A stretch of DNA of 64,000 nt from Acinetobacter proteolyticus. GTDB lineage: Bacteria; Pseudomonadota; Gammaproteobacteria; Pseudomonadales; Moraxellaceae. The DNA lies in NCBI RefSeq assembly GCF_000367945.1, contig NZ_KB849179.1:2563149-2627148 (forward strand), read 5' to 3'. Numbering within the stretch: the stretch's first letter is position 1; every line of letters begins with the position of its first letter. Below the pieces are notes generated by a model. That model ran no database searches, had not been told where the DNA came from, and was given only the letters and a program-made list of their open reading frames with translations. Of the stretch, positions 41,625 to 49,647 are shown one piece after another. The translations under genes and the position numbers were made by a program.

Positions 41625-43337
41625 ATGGAACACATCGAACGTGAAGCGATGGAGTTTGACGTAGTGATCGTAGGCGCAGGACCTTCGGGTTTGTCTGCTG
41701 CGATTAAAATTCGTCAATTAGCGATTGAAAACAACCTGCCTGATCTTTCTGTTTGTGTTGTTGAAAAAGGCTCTGAAGTAGGTGCGCATATCCTTTCTGG
41801 TGCTGTACTTGAACCACGTGCCATCAATGAATTATTTCCGAACTGGAAAGAAGAAGGTGCACCTCTCAATGTCCCTGTAACGGGCGACGAAACATATTTC
41901 TTATTATCTGATAGCAAAGCACAAAAAATGCCGCATTGGATGGTACCGAAATCAATGCACAACGATGGAAACTATGTGGTTTCCCTTGGTAATGTGGTTC
42001 GTTGGTTAGGTCAAAAAGCGGAAGAACTTGAAGTTTCAATCTTCCCAGGCTTTGCTGCTGCTGAAGTGCTTTATCATGAAGATGGTACAGTCAAAGGCAT
42101 TCAAACAGGTGATATGGGGATTGGCAAAAATGGTGAGCCAACGCATAACTTCACGCCTGGCTATGAGCTACATGCCAAATATACCTTATTCGCTGAAGGC
42201 TGCCGTGGTCACCTTGGTAAGCGCTTGATTGCAAAATTCAATCTCGACAAAGATGCTGATCCACAACATTACGGGATCGGGATTAAAGAACTTTGGGAAA
42301 TCGATCCTGCAAAACACAAACCAGGTTTAGTGATGCATGGCGCAGGTTGGCCTTTGTCTGAAACAGGTTCTACTGGTGGCTGGTGGTTATATCACGCAGA
42401 AAATAACCAAGTCACCATGGGCATGATCGTGGATTTATCGTATGAAAATCCGCACATGTATCCATTCATGGAAATGCAACGTTGGAAAACACACCCAACC
42501 ATCAAACAATTCCTTGAAGGCGGCAAACGTATTTCTTACGGCGCACGTGCTGTGGTGAAAGGCGGCTTCAATGCATTGCCTAAACTCACTTTCCCAGGCG
42601 GTTGCTTAATTGGTGATGATGCTGGTTTCTTGAACTTCTCAAAAATCAAAGGCTCACACACTGCAATGAAATCAGGCATGTTGTGTGGTGAAGCAGTATT
42701 TGAAGCGATTGCGGCGGGTGTGGCCAAAGGCGGTGATCTTGCGATTGCACGTGTACTTGAAGGTGAAGACCACTTTGATAAAGAATTAACTGCTTACACA
42801 GATAAATATAACAATTCTTGGTTAAAAGAAGAGTTATATAGCTCACGCAATTTTGGTCCAGCGATGCATAAGTTTGGTCAATGGATTGGTGGTGCATTTA
42901 ACTTTATCGATCAAAACATCTTTAAAGTGCCATTCACTTTGCATGATCTTAAACAAGACTTTGCAGTGCTTAAAACTGTAGATGCTTCTACGTTTAAGCC
43001 AAACTATCCAAAACCAGATGGCAAGTTGACTTTTGACCGTTTATCTTCAGTCTTTATCTCAAATACCGTACATGAAGAAAACCAACCAGCACACTTGAAG
43101 TTAACTGATCCTTCAATTCCAGTGAACGTTAACTTACCGAAATGGGATGAGCCAGCTCAACGCTACTGCCCTGCAGGGGTTTACGAAATCATGGAAAATG
43201 ATGACGGTTCTAAACGCTTCCAGATCAACGCAGCCAACTGTGTCCACTGTAAGACTTGTGATATCAAAGACCCATCACAAAACATTACGTGGGTAACGCC
43301 TGAAGGCGGCGGTGGTCCGAACTATCCGAATATGTAA
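41625..43337 (+). CDS. electron transfer flavoprotein-ubiquinone oxidoreductase (ETF-QO)
   Basis: 570 residues. The FAD site 'DVVIVGAGPSGLSAAIKI' is near the N-terminus, with a second 'LIGDDAGFLNFSKIKGSHTAMKSG' block. The C-terminal 4Fe-4S cluster ligands are in 'RYCPAGVYEI' and 'NAANCVHCKTCDIKDPSQNITWVTPEGGGGPNY'. ETF-QO passes electrons from fatty acid and amino acid oxidation, via ETF, to ubiquinone. AGGAGTCCTAC lies before the ATG. The ETF alpha and beta genes are not in this window. A strong terminator follows. Confidence 0.96.
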   Translation: MEHIEREAMEFDVVIVGAGPSGLSAAIKIRQLAIENNLPDLSVCVVEKGSEVGAHILSGAVLEPRAINELFPNWKEEGAPLNVPVTGDETYFLLSDSKAQKMPHWMVPKSMHNDGNYVVSLGNVVRWLGQKAEELEVSIFPGFAAAEVLYHEDGTVKGIQTGDMGIGKNGEPTHNFTPGYELHAKYTLFAEGCRGHLGKRLIAKFNLDKDADPQHYGIGIKELWEIDPAKHKPGLVMHGAGWPLSETGSTGGWWLYHAENNQVTMGMIVDLSYENPHMYPFMEMQRWKTHPTIKQFLEGGKRISYGARAVVKGGFNALPKLTFPGGCLIGDDAGFLNFSKIKGSHTAMKSGMLCGEAVFEAIAAGVAKGGDLAIARVLEGEDHFDKELTAYTDKYNNSWLKEELYSSRNFGPAMHKFGQWIGGAFNFIDQNIFKVPFTLHDLKQDFAVLKTVDASTFKPNYPKPDGKLTFDRLSSVFISNTVHEENQPAHLKLTDPSIPVNVNLPKWDEPAQRYCPAGVYEIMENDDGSKRFQINAANCVHCKTCDIKDPSQNITWVTPEGGGGPNYPNM

Positions 43338-43345
43338 TTCAAAAT

Positions 43346-43376
43346 AAAAAAATCCGAGTTTAGACTCGGATTTTTT
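43346..43376 (+). terminator. intrinsic terminator after ETF-QO
   Basis: ATCCGAGT (43352-43359), loop TTAG, ACTCGGAT (43364-43371) and a T-run. An A-run on the left allows use by the leftward tusA transcript too. Confidence 0.92.
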
Positions 43377-43407
43377 ATGCTTTCGTTTTATTTGGCTGAA
43401 ATGACAC

Positions 43408-43665
43408 TTAACCCTTCTGCACCAGATAGCGGTATTCAGTATTACTGTTTTCATCCAGACTTTCTTCTTTTAATACCAATTCGTGTCCGAGATGCATACA
43501 AAACTTTGGAATATCCCATGAGGTTGACGGATCTGTAGCAAGTACCTCAACCACATCGCCAGACTTGGCTTTGCGAATAGCTTGGTGCAACATCATCACA
43601 GGTTCGGGGCAACGTAAACCTCGCGTATTGATTTGAACAGCAGGAAGTTTTGGTTGTTCAGACAT
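43408..43665 (-). CDS. tusA: TusA-family sulfur carrier protein
   Basis: About 85 residues from one of two neighbouring ATGs (43668 or 43665). 'INTRGLRCPEPVMMLHQAIRKAKSGDVVEVLATDPSTSWDIPKFCMHLGHELV' has the family's active C-P-x-P motif ('LRCPEP') and the D-P-S/G-x-x-x-D-I-P-x-F-C-x-x-x-G segment. TusA accepts sulfur from cysteine desulfurase and feeds tRNA 2-thiouridine synthesis and other pathways. It is transcribed alone. Confidence 0.92.
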   Translation of the reverse strand: MSEQPKLPAVQINTRGLRCPEPVMMLHQAIRKAKSGDVVEVLATDPSTSWDIPKFCMHLGHELVLKEESLDENSNTEYRYLVQKG

Positions 43666-43840
43666 CATAAAACTCAAATATTCGAAGATTCACATTTTAG
43701 CATAAACCGCTCATATAAAAATCATCAACAGTGTTTTGAAAAACTGTACGTTTTTTACATCGTTTTATTGATGCATATCGGCTTTATCTTCGGTATGATG
43801 AAAATCATCTAATTGATATAGAGAGTCTTTAGGAAAGATC

Positions 43841-44680
43841 ATGGTCGAGGAATCCAGTCCGTCGTGGGGCATGCGTGGCTTAAGAAAATGGTTAGGCACC
43901 GCACCTGAAACCCGCGATGAATTACTCAAGTTAGTTCAAGACTCACGTCGCTTTTTAGAGCCAGATACTGTTGCTATGCTTGAGGGTGTTCTCGATCTGC
44001 CAGCAACCAAGATTCGAGAAGTCATGACACCGCGTACAGCGATTATCAGCTTACAGGAAGACGATCAATTACTTGATATTCTGCATGTACTGATTGATTC
44101 TGCACATTCACGCTTCCCTGTGTTTTCAGCAGATCAAAGTGACAATGTGGTGGGTATCTTATTAGCGAAAGATCTTTTGCCATTTTTAACCGAGCGCAAT
44201 GTCAAAGTCGATATTCGTTCATTGATGCGTCAGCCTGTCTTCGTGCCTGAAAGTGCACGTTCAGACCAAGTACTCCGCATGTTAAAAAATACCCAGACCC
44301 ATATTGCCATCGTGATTGATGAATATGGTTCAACCTCGGGTTTGGTTACCCTCGAAGATATTCTCGAAGAGATTGTCGGTGAAATTGAAGATGAGCACGA
44401 TATTGCAGATGAAGAAGCGCTGTATATCGTCCCAGACAATGACCCGACCACAGCCAATACCTGGATTGTGCAGGCACTTACACCAATCGAACACTTCAAC
44501 ACTATTTTAGATGCAGATTTTTCTGACGATGAAGTTGAAACTATGGGCGGTTTACTGCTGCAAGAGATTGGTTTAGTGAGCGATTTACAAGGTCAAACCA
44601 TTGAGCTTGGCGATTGGCAATTTACCATTATTGAAGCAGATGCACGCACTATTCATCTGATTCGAGCTGTCCGTCAATGA
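43841..44680 (+). CDS. corC: CorC/HlyC-type protein (CBS pair, metal efflux or membrane-linked)
   Basis: 279 residues. The N-terminal linker is followed by two CBS domains ('IREVMTPRTAIISLQEDDQLLDILHVLIDSAHSRFPVF' and 'MRQPVFVPESARSDQVLRML', then 'IAIVIDEYGSTSGLVTLEDILEEIVGEIEDEHD') and the CorC_HlyC domain. No membrane helices are present, as in E. coli YbeX/CorC, which is linked to Mg/Co efflux and ribosome function. The stop overlaps the lnt start by four bases. In enterobacteria ybeZ and ybeY come before; they are absent here. Confidence 0.9.
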   Translation: MVEESSPSWGMRGLRKWLGTAPETRDELLKLVQDSRRFLEPDTVAMLEGVLDLPATKIREVMTPRTAIISLQEDDQLLDILHVLIDSAHSRFPVFSADQSDNVVGILLAKDLLPFLTERNVKVDIRSLMRQPVFVPESARSDQVLRMLKNTQTHIAIVIDEYGSTSGLVTLEDILEEIVGEIEDEHDIADEEALYIVPDNDPTTANTWIVQALTPIEHFNTILDADFSDDEVETMGGLLLQEIGLVSDLQGQTIELGDWQFTIIEADARTIHLIRAVRQ

Positions 44681-46236
44681 GAACCTATTTTGAGAAGCTG
44701 TTAAATCCATCTCAAGCACACACTCAGCTTCCTTTTATTTTTCCCCTATTAATTGCACTGATTTCAGGTGCAATCTTTAGTTTGGCTTTAGCCCCTTATT
44801 ACTTTTGGTGGCTTGCGATTCTGTCGCCTGCACTATTGTATGCGGTATTACGTCAACGTAGTCCACGCCAAGCTTTTGCGCTCGGTTGGGCCTATGGTTT
44901 TGGTTTATGGTTTGTCGGCGCGTTCTGGCTGTATACCTCAATCCATACCTATGGCGATACCAATGCCTTTCTAAGCATTTTGATGATTGTCTTTATGGCA
45001 GCCGCAATGGGCTTATTTACCGCATTTCAAACGTGGTTATATCGTCGCTTCTTCCCGGAAACACCGCTGACTTTCGCGCCACTCTGGGTATTATTTGAAT
45101 GGGCCAAAACTTGGGTCTTTACCGGTTTCCCGTGGTTATTTGCAGGTTATGCCTTCACTGAACGCTTACTCGATGGCTATGCCCCGCTATTCGGGGTCTA
45201 TGCCGTTTCTTTTGTCGTAATTGTATTGGCCTGTGCCTTGGTTGAGATTTTAAATCGCCGTTGGTTCTGGGCCATTCCTTCTGCACTCCTCGTATTCGGT
45301 GCTTGGGGCGCTGGTTTTATTCAATTTGTGCAGCCTAAAGCAGCGAAGCCGCTGAGTGTTTCACTGATTCAAGGCAATATTCCACAAGATCTGAAATGGC
45401 TGACCGAATATCAAATTAAAACCTTGGAAATCTATGCCACCCTGACGCGCGCAGAATGGGGCCGTGATCTCATCGTTTGGCCTGAATCATCGATTCCAAT
45501 GTTCCAGACTGATATTCAAGAGTTTTTGGATGCGATGACGGCGCAAGCGAAGAAAACCGATACTGCTTGGGTCACTGGAATTCCTTATTGGGATCTAGCC
45601 AAATCCCAACAAGTGGGTGAACCGTTGTATTACAACAGCATTATGGCATCGGGTAGCGACTCCTTTGGCCTGTATAAGAAACAACGTTTAGTCCCATTTG
45701 GTGAATATATTCCATTGTCAGGCATGCTGAAATGGGTACTTCCTGCGATGCAGAACGATGTCAGCATGAGTGGTTTTTCACGCGGTGAAGCCAATCAAAA
45801 ACCGCTGACTGTAAAAGGTCATGCACTGGCAGCCGCAATTTGCTATGAAGTGGCCTATCCCAACCTCACCCGTCGTAATGCCGCTAATAGTGACTTCTTA
45901 ATCACCGTGTCGAATGATGCATGGTTCACGGGGACGGCTGGACCTTGGCAACATCTGCAAATGGTACAGATGCGTGCCAAAGAGAATGGTCGTTGGTTTA
46001 TTCGTGCCACCAATACCGGTGTGACTGCATTTATTGATCAGCATGGTCATATTGTTAAACAGGCGCCAATGGATCAAGAAGCCGTGTTACGTGGCGAATT
46101 ACCTGCTATGCAAGGGCAAACGCTGTATAACCGCCTAAGCGATTACCCAATCTTGATTTTCTCATTGCTTTTATTAATCGTAGGCTGGATCTATCGTCCA
46201 CGTAAAGTTGATATTAGCTTCAAATCACGTCGATAA
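44677..46236 (+). CDS. lnt: apolipoprotein N-acyltransferase
   Basis: 519 residues. The N-terminal half has about six to seven membrane helices. The C-terminal nitrilase-type domain has the catalytic triad: Glu270 in 'VWPESSIPMF', Lys334/335 in 'YKKQRLVPFGEYIPL' and Cys389 in 'AAICYEVAYPNL'. Lnt adds the third acyl chain to lipoproteins, the last step before sorting to the outer membrane by Lol; the lipoprotein gene at 7.4 kb would be a substrate. The ATG overlaps the corC stop, so the two are translationally coupled. Confidence 0.96.
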   Translation: MRTYFEKLLNPSQAHTQLPFIFPLLIALISGAIFSLALAPYYFWWLAILSPALLYAVLRQRSPRQAFALGWAYGFGLWFVGAFWLYTSIHTYGDTNAFLSILMIVFMAAAMGLFTAFQTWLYRRFFPETPLTFAPLWVLFEWAKTWVFTGFPWLFAGYAFTERLLDGYAPLFGVYAVSFVVIVLACALVEILNRRWFWAIPSALLVFGAWGAGFIQFVQPKAAKPLSVSLIQGNIPQDLKWLTEYQIKTLEIYATLTRAEWGRDLIVWPESSIPMFQTDIQEFLDAMTAQAKKTDTAWVTGIPYWDLAKSQQVGEPLYYNSIMASGSDSFGLYKKQRLVPFGEYIPLSGMLKWVLPAMQNDVSMSGFSRGEANQKPLTVKGHALAAAICYEVAYPNLTRRNAANSDFLITVSNDAWFTGTAGPWQHLQMVQMRAKENGRWFIRATNTGVTAFIDQHGHIVKQAPMDQEAVLRGELPAMQGQTLYNRLSDYPILIFSLLLLIVGWIYRPRKVDISFKSRR

Positions 46237-46237
46237 A

Positions 46238-46576
46238 TTACAGTAACTTTGTGCCCAGAGGAACATCAAACTCTGGGACACAAAGTGCGACATCCCCGTC
46301 TGCATTATGAAAACCTGTCACCAAGCACTCTGATTGAATCGGTCCAATCTGCTTTTTCGGAAAATTCACCACAGCAACCACCAATTTTCCAATCAAACTC
46401 TCAGGCTGATACAGCTTGGTAATTTGCGCACTGGATTTTCTGATCCCCAGCTCTTCACCAAAATCCACCTGCAAAATATAAGCGGGTTTTCGTGCTTGTT
46501 GAAACACTTCCGCTTGAATGATTCTACCCACGCGTAATTCAACCTTAGTAAAGTCATTCCATTCGATCTGTTGCAT
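46238..46576 (-). CDS. tRNA-binding domain protein (CsaA/YgjH-like)
   Basis: 112 residues from the ATG at 46576, which has AAGGA in front; the frame runs 28 codons further, but that part is not family-like. The fold is the OB-type tRNA-binding domain: 'FTKVELRVGRIIQAEVFQQARKPAYILQVDFGEELGIRKSSAQITKLY' and 'LVVAVVNFPKKQIGPIQSECLVTGFHNADGDVALCVPE'. CsaA-type proteins are dimeric and have been linked to tRNA binding and to export chaperone activity. It is convergent with lnt, separated by one base. Confidence 0.9.
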   Translation of the reverse strand: MQQIEWNDFTKVELRVGRIIQAEVFQQARKPAYILQVDFGEELGIRKSSAQITKLYQPESLIGKLVVAVVNFPKKQIGPIQSECLVTGFHNADGDVALCVPEFDVPLGTKLL

Positions 46577-46702
46577 ACTTTTTCCTTTTCTCTCTTTTAA
46601 GCCCAGTTGCAGCATAGCGAATCTATCCAACTCAATAAATACGCTTATTTTTATTTTCAATTGAGCAACTTCATGCTAAATTAATTTTGCTGATCATAAA
46701 GC

Positions 46703-46796
46703 CGTAAACGTTTACGTCAATCAACGTGCCAACATATCTCCAACAAGGCTTGGAGCTATTTGATCAAGATATTTTTTATCTTGGATAAGGCACTGG
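46703..46796 (+). promoter_or_regulatory. palindrome and three-way-junction leader before the DUF2798 gene
   Basis: A perfect 14-bp palindrome CGTAAACGTTTACG (46703-46716) precedes a block that can fold as a three-way junction. GTGCC (46726-46730) pairs with GGCAC (46789-46793) and encloses two hairpins, CTCCAA/TTGGAG (46738-46755) and CAAGATA/TATCTTG (46765-46783). The DUF2798 ATG is at 46822. No known riboswitch class was recognised. Confidence 0.45.
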
Positions 46797-46821
46797 CGTT
46801 TGTTGGTTTACGGAGTAAAAA

Positions 46822-47085
46822 ATGCAGCGTTCAAAATCTTCTTCTTTTAATTTTCAAAAAATTCCTAATCGTTACGCATCCATTGTTTTACCGTTCTTCT
46901 TGTCCATTATTATGACTTTTATTGTGTCTTGTATTAGTACGCTCAGAAGTATGGGTTTTGAGCAGTTCTCTTTTACAACGTGGATGTCAGCATGGGGAAT
47001 TTCTTGGCTGATCGCATTTCCTGTGCTGCTCTTGGTGTTACCTATCGTGCGTAAAATGACAATGCTCTTGGTTCGACCAGCTTAA
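46822..47085 (+). CDS. DUF2798 membrane protein
   Basis: 87 residues with two hydrophobic helices (about residues 19-41 and 55-77). 'IVLPFFLSIIMTFIVSCISTLRSMGF' and 'WMSAWGISWLIAFPVLLLVLPIVRKMTM' are the DUF2798 pattern: two-helix inner membrane proteins often encoded near transporters or redox enzymes. Function unknown. It is a single gene with a structured upstream region and a strong terminator. Confidence 0.85.
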   Translation: MQRSKSSSFNFQKIPNRYASIVLPFFLSIIMTFIVSCISTLRSMGFEQFSFTTWMSAWGISWLIAFPVLLLVLPIVRKMTMLLVRPA

Positions 47086-47096
47086 ATTTAGACCAT

Positions 47097-47128
47097 AAAA
47101 AACGTAGATCTTGGGTCTACGTTTTTTT
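47097..47128. terminator. intrinsic terminator after the DUF2798 gene
   Basis: ACGTAGA (47102-47108) and TCTACGT (47116-47122), A-run before and T-run after. It can also end the leftward gene that finishes at 47142. Confidence 0.88.
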
Positions 47129-47141
47129 GAACATCTTCTGC

Positions 47142-47486
47142 TTAGAAATTAATCGACAACTGCACCGATAAATACGCCACAAGACTTGATAAAAACAGCA
47201 TCGGAATATATCGATAGGCTTTAAATACAAGCTGCTCATATTTAGAAATCAGCTCATGGTTATCCCAAACACTGGTTTTTAGGGCACTTAAAAAGCACAA
47301 TACAAACCATGCACTCAACATACTCAGTGCAAAAAATCCGATTATGATTTGACTACTTCCTTCCGAAGCTTGCCACAATGTTAAAGCCCCTTCACTAAAA
47401 GGTAATAAACTTAAAATGAGCAATACAGATTTAAGCATTGCCCAATGAAACTGATTCAGTTCATCCAACATAAAGAATGCTTTCAT
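47142..47486 (-). CDS. hypothetical membrane protein
   Basis: 114 residues from the ATG at 47486, chosen for its GGAG at seven-base spacing; the frame is open 16 codons further. About three hydrophobic segments are visible: 'MLKSVLLILSLLPFSEGA', 'IIIGFFALSMLSAWFVLCFLSAL' and 'YIPMLFLSSLVAYLSVQLSI'. No family is recognised. It is flanked by a terminator on one side and a 260-base AT-rich region with no gene on the other. Confidence 0.55.
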   Translation of the reverse strand: MKAFFMLDELNQFHWAMLKSVLLILSLLPFSEGALTLWQASEGSSQIIIGFFALSMLSAWFVLCFLSALKTSVWDNHELISKYEQLVFKAYRYIPMLFLSSLVAYLSVQLSINF

Positions 47487-47750
47487 CTGATTTCTCCACA
47501 TCTTATTTTTCAATGGCTTAAATTTATTATGCAAATCTTTGATCTAAAGAAATAGTCTATTTTTCTGCATAATCTCTTTTTCTTGTAACTATTAAATATG
47601 GGAATAATTCTTATTATAACTCTCACATATTCAATATTTTATTTATTTTATATTTTTCAAAATTTTAGTTTATTATTTCTAATTAAGAAACATTATCACT
47701 TCACTCTAGATTTATTTAATTCAAAAGTGAAGTGATATTTTATTCAAGCA
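47487..47750. other. AT-rich intergenic region upstream of the hypothetical gene
   Basis: The stretch is very AT-rich, with runs such as TTATTTATTTTATATTTTTC at 47640-47660. It holds the promoter of the leftward membrane protein and the 3' end of gspG. A short repeat TCACTTCACT / AAGTGAAGTGA (about 47697-47706 and 47724-47734) can pair as a loose gspG terminator stem. Confidence 0.45.
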
Positions 47751-48257
47751 TTATGGCTGATAATAAATATCCGCATCATTGCCTTCGCCACCTTCTTTAC
47801 CATCCGCGCCAAACGAATATAAATCAAATGCACGACCTTCACGACCTGGGATTACATACTGTAAATCATTTTCCCAACTGTCTTTTGGATAGCCGCCTTT
47901 GACATAACCACCCGGTAACCAGTTCTTTGCAGAAGCAGGTTGATTCACCAACGCATCTAGACCACCATCTTGCATTGATGGGTAACGACCATTGTCTAGC
48001 TTATATTGATCCAAAGCACCCGCAACACCTTTTAAAGTAATACTGGTGGTATCGACTTTGGCCTTTTCACCACGGCCCATCACGTTCGGAACGATCAGTG
48101 CTGCCAAAACACCAAGAATTACAATAACAACCATCACTTCAATGAGCGTAAATCCTGAGACCCGATTAAAGCGAGCAACGCTCGGTCGGGTCGCAAGACG
48201 AGAAGCCATGCTTCGAGTGGCAGGATTCAAGCTTTGTTCAACATTGTGTTTATTCAT
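47751..48257 (-). CDS. gspG: type II secretion major pseudopilin GspG
   Basis: About 168 residues from the ATG at 48257, which has AAGAG six bases upstream; a second ATG at 48209 would give a shorter, more usual leader. The prepilin peptidase site is G-F-T-L-I-E-V-M-V-V, followed by the hydrophobic stalk helix ('MVVIVILGVLAALIVPNVMG'). 'ALDQYKLDNGRYPS' and 'DSWENDLQYVIPGREGRAFDLYSFGADGKEGGEGNDADI' contain the calcium-site region of GspG. It is the main subunit of the pseudopilus that drives secretion through the outer membrane. gspF lies directly upstream. Confidence 0.95.
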   Translation of the reverse strand: MNKHNVEQSLNPATRSMASRLATRPSVARFNRVSGFTLIEVMVVIVILGVLAALIVPNVMGRGEKAKVDTTSITLKGVAGALDQYKLDNGRYPSMQDGGLDALVNQPASAKNWLPGGYVKGGYPKDSWENDLQYVIPGREGRAFDLYSFGADGKEGGEGNDADIYYQP

Positions 48258-48280
48258 ATTCATCTCTTACATGTCACTCA

Positions 48281-49486
48281 TTAGATCATATTGTTCATAT
48301 TAATAATTGGCAACATTACCGCAATCACAATTACCAAGACAATTGCTGCCATAAAAATCAGCATCAAGGGTTCGAGTAACGCCAGTAACGTGGAAATAAA
48401 GGTGGTCACCTCACGATCTTGCATGGTCGATGCCCGATCTAACATCCGGTCCAGTTCACCAGACGCTTCACCACTTCGAATCATTTGTACCATCATTGGG
48501 GGGAAATAACCGCAACGCTCCAACTGTGTTGCCAAATTACCACCTTCTGTTACACGCTCCATCGCCACTTCAATCGCATCACGAATTACCCAGTTATTAC
48601 TGACTTCCGCCCCAATGCGTAAGGCTTCAACCAAAGGCACACCTGAACGGGTCAGAATCGATAAGGTACTGGCAAAACGTGCCGCATTTATACCACGCGA
48701 AAGTTTACCAAATAGTGGCAATCTGAGTGTTAATCGGTCAAATGCATAATGTCCCGCATTGGTTCTTAAAAAACGGGTAAATACAATAATGGCAATTAAT
48801 GCAAGGATTAACATGCCAATCCAAGTATGCCGAATAAAGGCACTGGCTTTCATCAAGGCAACCGTGATCCAAGGCAAGGCTTCTTTACTTTGTTCAAAGG
48901 TTTTGACAATTTCAGGCACGACATAGGTCATCAAGCCCATCACAATCCCGAAAGACATCAACATCAGTACAATCGGATAGATCATCGCGCCCTGCACTTT
49001 CTTCTGCATAGCAAAACGGTTCTCGGTGTAGTCGGACAGTTGATCTAGAATCAGATCAAGATGGCCTGAGCGCTCGCCTGCTGCTACTGTTGCAATATAC
49101 AGTTCAGGAAATCGCCCCGATTGCTGCATACTTTTTGCCAGTGAATGCCCCTCCAAAACCTTGGACCGTACCGCGATTAATAAGTTTTGGACATGTGATT
49201 TTTCACTTTGTTTACTCACTGCACGCAGTGCTTCTTCAAGTGGAATTCCCGCAGCGACCAAAACTGAAAGCTGACGGGTCATCAAAGCCAGATCATAGGC
49301 ACTAAAGCTTTTTTTAAACCATGAACGCTGTTGTTGTTTGTCTTTTTGCTCAACCGCATCGACCGCAATGGGTGTCCATGCTTTATCGCGTAACTGTTGA
49401 CGAATTTGGCGTGCAGAATCCCCTTCCAGCACACCTTTATGTTGCTTTCCAGAGGCATCAAGCGCAGTAAATTGATAAGCAGGCAT
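48281..49486 (-). CDS. gspF: type II secretion inner-membrane protein GspF
   Basis: 401 residues. The N-terminal part 'MPAYQFTALDASGKQHKGVLEGDSARQIRQQLRDKAWTPIAVD' is the GspF-specific start. Two T2SSF domains follow ('FSAYDLALMTRQLSVLVAAGIPLEEAL' and 'LPLFGKLSRGINAARFASTLSILTRSGVPLVEAL') with three membrane helices. It links the secretion ATPase GspE to the pseudopilus platform. gspG follows by 23 bases. In this genus the gsp genes are scattered over several loci; no other gsp gene is in this window. Confidence 0.95.
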   Translation of the reverse strand: MPAYQFTALDASGKQHKGVLEGDSARQIRQQLRDKAWTPIAVDAVEQKDKQQQRSWFKKSFSAYDLALMTRQLSVLVAAGIPLEEALRAVSKQSEKSHVQNLLIAVRSKVLEGHSLAKSMQQSGRFPELYIATVAAGERSGHLDLILDQLSDYTENRFAMQKKVQGAMIYPIVLMLMSFGIVMGLMTYVVPEIVKTFEQSKEALPWITVALMKASAFIRHTWIGMLILALIAIIVFTRFLRTNAGHYAFDRLTLRLPLFGKLSRGINAARFASTLSILTRSGVPLVEALRIGAEVSNNWVIRDAIEVAMERVTEGGNLATQLERCGYFPPMMVQMIRSGEASGELDRMLDRASTMQDREVTTFISTLLALLEPLMLIFMAAIVLVIVIAVMLPIINMNNMI

Positions 49487-49647
49487 GGTTCTGTTCTAAT
49501 TGTCCCAAAATAGTTGTTGTTACCGTTGCATCCGTGTTTGAAGTGAAACCTGAGCGTTTCGCAAGAAATTCATCGACATAACACTTCGCACTTTAGCATA
49601 ATTCCATGACATGCAGTCATGCCATTTTACCCATGAATGAAGCCTAT

